Below, piece after piece: positions 10,099 to 17,800 of a DNA stretch of 64,000 bases (position 1 is its first letter; each line of letters opens with the position of its first letter). The notes under the pieces are model-generated. The model was not told the DNA's origin and did no database searches. It worked only from the letters and a program-made list of their open reading frames with translations. A program made the translations under genes and the position numbers. The DNA lies in the NCBI RefSeq assembly GCF_002284565.1, contig NZ_NPKI01000051.1:185104-249103 (forward strand), written 5' to 3'. The stretch is from Mesorhizobium mediterraneum. Its GTDB lineage: Bacteria; Pseudomonadota; Alphaproteobacteria; Rhizobiales; Rhizobiaceae.

Positions 10099-10819
10099 GC
10101 CTGATTTCCTCTGTTTTTGGCATTCTCCGGCGCCTACGGCGCAGCCACCAGACACCGGCGAGATCAAGCACCCCTTGCAGGCCGCGATCGAAAATTCCGT
10201 AATTCGACTTACCGTGGCGGCGAGAGCGGTCGACGACGTCGCAATGCACGACGCGATACCCCTCCTGGATGACGAGCGCCGGAACAAAGCGGTGCGTGCC
10301 GTCGAAGAACGGCAATTTCCTGAGGATACCGGTATGGATCGCCTTCAGGCCGCAGCCCGTGTCGCGGGTCTCGTCATGCAGGATGGCCTTTCTCAGCCAG
10401 TTGGCAAAACGGGACGCCAGTTGTTTGATCTTGCTGTCACGGCGCTTCAGGCGCTCTCCTTGCGCAACACCGAAATCGGGACCGGCCTGCCGCAGGGCGT
10501 CGACCAGCACCGGAATGTATTTGGGATCGTTTTGGCCGTCGCCGTCGATCGTAGCGACGATATCGCCGCGGGCCGCCCATGCGCCCGAACGCACAGAGAG
10601 CGACTGGCCGGCGGATTTCTCATGCCGGAGGTGGCGAAGCGGAAACGGCCGAAGTACTGCCTGGACGGCAAGGACCGAAGCGGTTTCGTCGGTCGAGCCA
10701 TCGTTGACAACGATCACCTCGAAGTCGCGCCCGGCCATCGCCGCCCCGATCTCATCGAGCAGAAGCGGCAGGTTCGCCGCCTCGTTCCGGCAAGGAATGA
10801 TGATGGATATCTCCGGCAT
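10091..10819 (-). CDS. GT2 glycosyltransferase, polyprenyl-phosphate sugar synthase type
   Basis: 242-residue GT-A enzyme of family GT2 (DPM1/ArnC/RgtE-like) that would load a nucleotide sugar onto a polyprenyl phosphate at the cytosolic membrane face. Motifs: ISIIIPCRNEAANLPLLLDE, VIVVNDGSTDET, the metal-binding ATIDGDGQNDPKYIP and DTGCGLKAIHTGILRKLPFF. It lacks the long C-terminal membrane pair of ArnC, which may explain the coupled membrane protein LABN. First gene of a four-gene minus-strand operon (GT2, LABN, GT39, PAP2). In Rhizobium the homologous step makes dodecaprenyl-phosphate galacturonic acid; the sugar used here is unknown. Confidence 0.87.
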   Translation of the reverse strand: MPEISIIIPCRNEAANLPLLLDEIGAAMAGRDFEVIVVNDGSTDETASVLAVQAVLRPFPLRHLRHEKSAGQSLSVRSGAWAARGDIVATIDGDGQNDPKYIPVLVDALRQAGPDFGVAQGERLKRRDSKIKQLASRFANWLRKAILHDETRDTGCGLKAIHTGILRKLPFFDGTHRFVPALVIQEGYRVVHCDVVDRSRRHGKSNYGIFDRGLQGVLDLAGVWWLRRRRRRMPKTEEIRHG

Positions 10820-11079
10820 ATCGCGTCGGGCTCTGTCACAGGATATGGCATTCGATTCGATGCCGTGCGGTGCCGTTCCAGCGGGGTAAGTGCTGCAAGA
10901 ACCCGCTGGCGCGGCGCCTCATTACGCCAGCCCAAACGATGAAGCAAGCATCCGCACGCCATCCGCGCGGGCCGCAAAACCGGATTCCCCTTTTGCTGAT
11001 CGCGCTTGGATGCTAAACGCCCGCCTTCACGCATACCACGCCCGATCCGCTTCGGTTGGGCGCTTTCGGGAAAGAAAAG

Positions 11080-12333
11080 ATGTCCGCCTTCAAATCCGAT
11101 TTCCTGCGCATAATGAGCGAGCGCGGTTTCATCCACCAGATTTCGGATGATGCCGGCCTCGACCAGCTTTTCGCCAAGGAGACGGTGAGCGCTTATATCG
11201 GCTTCGATGCGACCGCCAAGAGCCTGCATGCCGGGTCGCTGATCCAGATCATGATGCTGCACTGGCTGCAGCAGACCGGTCACCGGCCGATCGCGCTGAT
11301 GGGCGGCGGGACCTCGATGATCGGCGATCCGTCGTTCAAGGACGAGGCACGCAAGCTTCTGACGCCGCAGGACATTGAGGACAATCTGGCCGGTATCCGC
11401 CGCAATTTCATGCCCTACCTCAAATTCAGCGGTGGTCCGAACGACGCCATCATGGTCAACAACGCCGATTGGCTGATGGAAATCAACTACGTCAACTTCC
11501 TGCGCGATGTCGGCCGGCACTTCTCCGTCAACCGCATGCTGGCCTTCGATTCGGTCAAGCTCAGGCTCGAGCGCGAGCAATCACTGTCGTTCCTCGAATT
11601 CAACTACATGATCCTGCAGGCCTATGACTTCGTCGAGCTCTACAAGCGTCTCGGCTGCCGGCTGCAGATGGGTGGTTCCGACCAGTGGGGCAACATCGTC
11701 AACGGCATCGATCTCGGTCATCGCATGGAGGGCGCGCAGCTTTACGCGCTGACCACGCCCCTGCTCACCACCTCATCCGGCGCCAAGATGGGCAAGTCGG
11801 CTTCAGGCGCTGTCTGGCTCGATGCCGAAATGCTGTCGCCATACGAATTCTGGCAATACTGGCGCAACACCGAGGACGCCGATGTCGGCCGCTTTCTCAA
11901 GCTCTACACGACGTTGCCTCTGGACGAGGTCGCGCGTTTGGAACGGCTTGGCGGCTCCGAAATCAACGAGGCGAAGAAGATCCTAGCGACTGAAGTCTGT
12001 ACGCTGCTGCACGGCCGTGCCGCCGCAGAGCAAGCGGAAGAGACGGCGCGCAAAACGTTCGAGGAAGGTGTTACCGCCGACACGCTGCCGACTGTCGAAG
12101 TGGGCAGGGCCGATCTGGAAAGTGGCGTCGGCATATTGTCGCTGTTCGTCATCGCCGGACTTGCCGCGTCCAACGGCGAGGCACGGCGACACATCCAGGG
12201 CGGCGCCGTGCGCCTCAACGACCAGCCGGTGTCCGACGATCGCAAGGTGGTGACGCTTCAGGATCTTGGCCCGGAAGAGGTCGTAAAGCTGTCGCTCGGC
12301 AAGAAAAAACACGTTCTGGTGCGGCCGGTCTGA
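11080..12333 (+). CDS. tyrS: Tyrosyl-tRNA synthetase
   Basis: Class I aminoacyl-tRNA synthetase that charges tRNA-Tyr. The 417 residues include the HIGH-region stretch FDATAKSLHAGSLIQIMMLH, the tyrosine-recognition segment EFNYMILQAYDFVELYKRLG, GGSDQWGNIVNGIDL, the KMSKS-type loop SSGAKMGKSASG, and a C-terminal S4 RNA-binding domain (RRHIQGGAVRLNDQ). The frame opens at 11056, but ATG at 11080 (MSAFKSDFLRIMSERG) gives the usual start and length. It is monocistronic and divergent from the GT2 operon; the 260-bp gap between them must hold both promoters. Confidence 0.97.
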   Translation: MSAFKSDFLRIMSERGFIHQISDDAGLDQLFAKETVSAYIGFDATAKSLHAGSLIQIMMLHWLQQTGHRPIALMGGGTSMIGDPSFKDEARKLLTPQDIEDNLAGIRRNFMPYLKFSGGPNDAIMVNNADWLMEINYVNFLRDVGRHFSVNRMLAFDSVKLRLEREQSLSFLEFNYMILQAYDFVELYKRLGCRLQMGGSDQWGNIVNGIDLGHRMEGAQLYALTTPLLTTSSGAKMGKSASGAVWLDAEMLSPYEFWQYWRNTEDADVGRFLKLYTTLPLDEVARLERLGGSEINEAKKILATEVCTLLHGRAAAEQAEETARKTFEEGVTADTLPTVEVGRADLESGVGILSLFVIAGLAASNGEARRHIQGGAVRLNDQPVSDDRKVVTLQDLGPEEVVKLSLGKKKHVLVRPV

Positions 12334-12757
12334 CCAAAGCCTGATCCGTCCCCGATAGAATCGGATGGGCTCCATTAGCTATGACCTTTTCCGAAACCGG
12401 TTTCGCTTCTTGCTGCACTGACCTTCGGTTCGGGATCACGGCCTAAGTAAAACTTAATCAGGTGGCTACTGAGAATGGCCGAGATGGGTGAATATTGCCA
12501 TTCGTCTCATCGATCGGAACGAGCAGGTAGCACCACTTGCGGACGCTTCAGGGCGATGCACCGAACGTCTTGTTCGGGGCCGAAGGCTGCCAGTCCGCTT
12601 TGTGCAGCCAAGGTGGAAAAGCAGATATTCGCCTGGATGAGGCGGCCGCCGAATCTCACCCAAGTCGGACGGGCTGGAAGAAAAGGGCCCGAGAAGCGAT
12701 AGAGAGAGGGCGGGGGCACTCGTTCAACGAGCGCTGCTAATTCGGAATGGGCAGCGA
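12334..12757. other. Intergenic region without a recognised gene
   Basis: Short overlapping frames on both strands carry no recognisable domain or convincing start. A perfect 14-bp palindrome (cgaaaccggtttcg, 12392-12405), followed by cggttcgggatcacg, matches the style of palindromic intergenic repeats common in rhizobia; it could also act as the tyrS transcript end. The rest looks like decayed DNA leading into the pseudogene that follows. Confidence 0.5.
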
Positions 12758-13204
12758 TTGACGCTTCGCCTCATCCGAGGCCGGCTTTGCGAAGTCCTTC
12801 GATATAGATTGCCCGGTCCTCCGGATGGACGAGCGGATGGTGCTTCTCAACCAATTGGGCTCGCTCGCGAAGGAGTCGCTGTCCTACGCTTCGACTTCAC
12901 GGGCTTGGGATCGAGCGAGGGCGAATTCGCCCCGACGAATTTCTCCTCGAATGTCGCTGACCTCCGTTCGACCGTCGACTATCTGCGTAATCATTACCGA
13001 GCACCGTCCTTGCTGATCGGCTATTCGATCGGAGGGTGCGGCAGTCCCTGGCGATGGCCAAGGATGTTCCCGAGGTGCGCCATCGCCACGATCGGCGCGC
13101 CCGCCGATGCCGTTCATGTATTGAAGAATTTCGGAACGAGCCTCAAGGAGATCGAAGGGAGAGGAAGCGGACATTTGAATGTAGGCTCGATCAATCCATG
13201 TTGA
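12758..13204 (+). pseudogene. Decayed alpha/beta hydrolase (hydrolase-OsmC type) fragment
   Basis: The frame encodes LAREGVAVLRFDFTGLGSSE, then NFSSNVADL and the nucleophile elbow LLIGYSIGG, which match the hydrolase half of bifunctional alpha/beta hydrolase/OsmC proteins. After the elbow the reading frame is wrong for about 15 codons: the neighbouring frame reads VRQSLAMAKDVPEVR, the expected sequence, and the original frame then resumes with AIATIGAPADAVHVLKNFG. Two compensating indels (near 13035 and 13080) explain this. Similarity ends near 13190, where the adjacent cyclase gene begins on the other strand, so the rest of the hydrolase and all of the OsmC domain are missing. The start is also degraded. 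Almost certainly non-functional. Confidence 0.75.
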
Positions 13205-14435
13205 TCCGCGGACCTGTCGCCCCGTTCAGCAATCGCTTCAAGTGGAAGCTCGCAAGCTGGTCCTCTGCGCGCCTGCCTACTTCAGCAGCGAACGAGGTGA
13301 CCGCACTAGGGTCGCCGGCTTCCAGCTTGGCGAAGGCGGCGAGGTAATCCTTTGTCGCGAGGTCGTCGCATTGCTCAGGCCGCAGTGGCTCGAAAGCGCG
13401 CAGCGACTCCGTTCGTCCTCTCAACACGAGGTCACCCACCGGCCGCCCTCGGAAATTCACAACTTGCCTCGCGACGCTCTCGCTCACGCAAATACGGGTG
13501 CCTAGTTGCTTGTTGGCGGCTTCCAGCCGCGCCGCGATGTTGATGGTGTCGCCATAGGCGGAGTAGTCGAAGAAGCGGGCGCCGCCGAAATTGCCGACGA
13601 TCGCCGGCCCGGCGTGGACGCCGATGCGGGTGGGGCCGAGCGCCACGCCCCTGGCGCGCCAGCCGGCGCGGAAGTCTTCCGAAAAGTCGTCGAGGTCAAG
13701 CGCGCTGGCGACCGCGCGGGCGGCATGGTCGGGCTGCTCGCCCGGCGCGCCGAAGAGTACATGCAGTGCGTCCCCGACGATCTTGGCCACCGTGCCCTCG
13801 TGGTGGAAAACGATTTCGGTCATGCCGGCGAGGTACGCGTTGAGGAGTTCGCCCAGTACCGCCGGGTCGAGCGTTTCCGCCAGCGCAGTGAAGCCGGCGA
13901 TGTCAGTGAAGAGCGACGCCACCTCGCGTCGCTGCCCGGCAAGCTCGCCAGCGTCGCCGGCGAGCCGCTCGGCGAGGTTGGGCGAGAAGTAGCGCGACAG
14001 CGAGGCGTGCGCGCGCTCGGCCGCCACCTGCCTGCCCCGCGCGTCGCGCAGAAGGGAAAGGTGCCTCAGCGTCTTGGCGATAGTCGTCTCGAGGTCGGCG
14101 AAATCGATCGGCTTCATCAGGAAATCGAAGGCCCCGCGGTTCATTGCGGTCCGGATGTTGGCCATGTCGCCATAGGCCGACAAGATGATGGTCGACAGCC
14201 GCTCCTCGGCGTCCTGGAGCTTCGCAAGAAGCGACAGCCCGTCCATGCGCGGCATGTTGATGTCGGTAACGACCATTTCGATGTCGGGATTGGCGGCGAT
14301 CAGGTCGAGCGCCTCGACGCCGTCGCGGGCGAAGATAAAGCTCACGGCGCCGTCGCGGATTTGGTGGCGGAATTTCTGCAGGACCAGCGGCTCCAGGTCC
14401 GGCTCGTCGTCGACGACCAGGATCAGCGCCGTCAT
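13191..14435 (-). CDS. Response regulator with class III adenylate/guanylate cyclase output
   Basis: 414 residues: an N-terminal receiver domain (about 1-125; acidic pocket DDEPD, phosphoacceptor D58 in MVVTDINMPRMDG, conserved lysine K108 in FLMKPID), a linker, and a class III nucleotide cyclase domain (about 165-350). Cyclase metal aspartates are seen in LFTDIAGFT (D178) and KIVGDALHVLFG (D222); the transition-state region is YGDTINIAARLEAANK. It should make cAMP (less likely cGMP) when the receiver is phosphorylated. Its ATG overlaps the upstream receiver gene by 4 bp. It is the third gene of a kinase-receiver-cyclase operon, and its likely phosphodonor is the multi-GAF kinase. Confidence 0.93.
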   Translation of the reverse strand: MTALILVVDDEPDLEPLVLQKFRHQIRDGAVSFIFARDGVEALDLIAANPDIEMVVTDINMPRMDGLSLLAKLQDAEERLSTIILSAYGDMANIRTAMNRGAFDFLMKPIDFADLETTIAKTLRHLSLLRDARGRQVAAERAHASLSRYFSPNLAERLAGDAGELAGQRREVASLFTDIAGFTALAETLDPAVLGELLNAYLAGMTEIVFHHEGTVAKIVGDALHVLFGAPGEQPDHAARAVASALDLDDFSEDFRAGWRARGVALGPTRIGVHAGPAIVGNFGGARFFDYSAYGDTINIAARLEAANKQLGTRICVSESVARQVVNFRGRPVGDLVLRGRTESLRAFEPLRPEQCDDLATKDYLAAFAKLEAGDPSAVTSFAAEVGRRAEDQLASFHLKRLLNGATGPRINMD

Positions 14436-14821
14436 GCCGCGAGCCCGACGCGAACGTCGATCTCGCCGCGTAGCGCGACGAAATCGAGCGGCTTCGTCAA
14501 TAGTGCCTCGGCGCCGTTTTCCAGCGCCTTCCTATTGGTCTCTGCGTCGCCATAGGCGGTGATCATGATCACGGGCACATCGGGACGCAACGCCCTCGCT
14601 TTCGGCAGAAGCTCCAGGCCGCTCATGCCCGGCATGTTGATATCCGACAGGATGAGGATGAGCGAGGCGCTGTCCGCTGCCTCGATTACGTTGAGCGCCT
14701 GCGGCGCCGAAAGCGCGAAGGCCATGGCGAAGCGTCCTACCCTAAGATCGCGCCGGAACTGCTGTCTGAACAGCACCTCCACATCAGGCTCGTCGTCCAC
14801 GACCAGGATGAGCAGACTCAA
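14432..14821 (-). CDS. Single-domain response regulator (CheY-like)
   Basis: 129-residue stand-alone receiver domain. The acidic pocket is VVDDEPDVE, the phosphoacceptor is D60 in LILSDINMPGMSG, the switch threonine lies in IMITAYGD, and the conserved lysine is K110 in LLTKPLDF. There is no output domain, so it either relays phosphate or competes for the kinase. It overlaps the kinase gene and the cyclase gene by 4 bp each (ATGA), so the three proteins are made in coupled fashion. The two receivers of the operon are similar to each other and may have arisen by duplication. Confidence 0.93.
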   Translation of the reverse strand: MSLLILVVDDEPDVEVLFRQQFRRDLRVGRFAMAFALSAPQALNVIEAADSASLILILSDINMPGMSGLELLPKARALRPDVPVIMITAYGDAETNRKALENGAEALLTKPLDFVALRGEIDVRVGLAA

Positions 14822-17800
14822 GCGTTGCCTCCTGCTTTGGCGAGCGTCGCGGCCCCGCGCGGCAAGACGATGCGGAATTCGGTGAAGGCGCCCGGCTCGG
14901 TGTCGACCTCTATGGTGCCTGCGTGCTGTTTCACGACGATGTCGTGGCTCAAGGACAGGCCGAGCCCCGTACCCTCGCCCGCCGGCTTGGTGGTGAAGAA
15001 CGGGTTGAACATCTTTTCCTTCACCTCCGGCGGGATGCCGGTGCCGTTGTCGCGGATCCTGATCTCGACCGCATCGCCCAGGCTTTTCGTCGATGCCGCC
15101 AACACCGGCTCGTAACCCGTTTCGCCTTCAGCCGCCCGCCGTTTCGTCGTCGCGTAAAAGCCGTTGGAGATCAGGTTCAACAGCACGCGGGTGATCTCCT
15201 GCGGAAAGAGATCGACCTCGCCGGCGCCTGGATCGAAATTCCTTTCCAACATGATGTTGAAGCCTTTCCCCTCGGCGCGGGCGCCATGATAGGCGAGGTT
15301 CAAGCTCTCCTCCACGACGGCATTGATGTCGACCGGCCGGTGCTCGCCCGAGCCCGAGCGCGAGTGGAGCAGCATGTTCCTGACGATCGAGTCGGCGCGC
15401 TTGCCGTGCTGTACCACCTTGTCGAGATTGCCCTTCAGCATGTCCGACAACTCATCGATCTCCGCGCGGATCTTGTCGTCAATCGCCGCGCCTTGCAGCG
15501 CCTCGCGCAACTCCACGACCAGGTCGCCGGACAGCGAGGAAAAATTGTTGACGAAGTTGAGCGGGTTCTTGATCTCGTGAGCTATACCCGCGGTCAGCTG
15601 GCCGAGCGAGGCGAGCTTTTCGGTCTGCACGAGCCGATCCTGGGCCTTGCGCAGGTCGTCCAGCGAGCGCGACAGTTCCTCAGTGCGCGCCTGCACCTGA
15701 TCGAACAGCCTGACGTTCTCGATCGCGATCACGGCTTGGTCGGCGAACGTCTGCACAAGTTCGCCTTGGCGCGAAGTGAATGAATTCGGCTCCATCTTCC
15801 CGAGGAAGAACACGCCCTCGACCTTGCCTTCTCTGAGCATCGGAACACCCATCAGCGCCCTTGTGTCGGTGATTGCCCGGAATTCCTGCAGATTGAAATC
15901 CGCATCCTCCTCCACGTCGGGTATGTACTCGATACTACCCGAGAGGGCTACGCGTCCCGAAAGCCACCGGCGGTCGATTGCGATCGGATGATCCATCATC
16001 CAATCGGTTTTTCTTTCGGAGATAGTGGCGCGGCCACGCAGCATGTTGCCGTAACGAAGGAAGATTCCGCCATAGCTTGCTCCGCACAGCTTGGCGGCCG
16101 ATTCGACCAGAGCGTTCAACACGGTGGGCAGGTCGAAAGCCGCGCGGCTGATCACCTTCAGCACATCCGCCGTCGCCGTCTGCTGCCTCAGCGCCTCGCT
16201 GACATCTGCGGTACGTGCCTGCACCTCGTCGAACAGGCGCACATTCTGGATGGCGATCACCGCCTGGTCGGCGAAGGTTTTGACCAGTTCGATTTCCCTC
16301 TCGTTAAAGGGCCGCACCTCGGTGCGGATCATGGCAAAGGTGCCAAGGAGTTCGCCTTCACGAAGCAGCGGCACTGCAAGGACGGTGCTCATGCCGCCGA
16401 CCGCGGCAATCGCCGAATGTGTATATTCGGGGTCCACGGTGACATCTTCGATCTGGATGACGCGCAGTTCTTCGGCAGCGCGCCCCACAGCCGATCCGCG
16501 GCCGGGTTCCGTCTGGTGCGTTTCGCCATACTCCCTGAAGCCCGGGGGAAATCCGGTGATGGCCGCATATTCGAACCTGCCATCGATAATTCGTTCGAGG
16601 CAACCCTTGTCCGCGCGACACAGCCGGACTGCCGATTCCACGAGAGTGTCCAGCACCGTCTGCAGGTCGAAGGCGGATGCGCTGATGACTTTCAGCACAT
16701 CTGCGGTCGCCGTCTGCTGCTGGAGCGACTCGCTGAGCTCCGCCGTGCGCGCCTGGACCTCATCAAACAGGCGGACATTCTCGATGGCGATCACGGCCTG
16801 GTCGGCGAAGGTCTTCAGAAGTTCGACTTGCTTGGCGGCAAGAAAGCCCGTCTCAGCACGCCCGACTGCTATGCAACCGATGGGCAGGCCGTCACGCAGC
16901 ACCGGCACGGCGACAACGCTGCGCAGGCCCGAGAAAGCCGCCGCGGCGCGATGCGTGAACTCACTATCCAAGGTGAGGTCCGGGATCTGCGCCACCTCAA
17001 GATAGAGAATCGCCCGTTCGGCGGCACTGCCGCGAGTAGGTGCCACGGGAAAGGTGTTGCGTACGATCTCAACGCTTTCTTCGGTGATGCCGTGATGCGC
17101 GACGAAATGCAGAAGCTGGCCATCATATCTGTAGACAAAGCAGAACTGCGCTTCGCACAGACGGGCGGCACTTTGCGCGATCATGTTGAACACCGGCTGC
17201 ACATCAGTGGGCGAGCGGCTGATGACGCCAAGCACATCGCTGGTCGCCGTCTGGTACTCTAGCGCCTCGGTGGCCTCCCGCGTCCGCTGCTGCACTTCCT
17301 CGAACAGGCGGACGTTCTCGATCGCGATGACGGCCTGGTCGGCGAAAGTCTGAACGAGTTCGATCTGGCGCTCGGAAAACGGGCCTGGCTTTGCACGCGC
17401 CATCGAGAAGACACCAATCGGGATCCCTTCGCGCAACAACGGCACCGATAATCCAGCTGCGAACTTTCCTATTTTTGGCACATCTGGAGTACCATACTCC
17501 AAGTCCAGGGTCACGTCGGGGACATGAACGACCACCCTTTCCAATGCGGCGCGACCAACCCAGGAATCCCGGCCAACCCGATTGGGATGGGCTTCCTCAT
17601 GGGCTCTCAACTCAGGCGAGTCCCCATGCGAAGCGGATATGCGGTAAACGTCGCCGTCGAGCATATATATGCCACCCAGTTCGGCCCCGCATAACTTCAC
17701 CGCGGATTCTATCAGCGTCTGAAGCACCGCCTTGAGATCGAATGTCGAGGCACTGATAACCTTGAGCACGTCCGCCGTCGCGGTCTGCTGAGCAAGCGCT

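Noticed and set aside
12466..12740. Small frames on both strands after tyrS
   Set aside because: Short, mutually overlapping, no start signals or similarity; probably decayed DNA.
15988..17262. 424-residue plus-strand frame opposite the multi-GAF kinase
   Set aside because: Shadow of the repeated GAF-coding DNA; its own repeats mirror the GAF period and no domain is visible.
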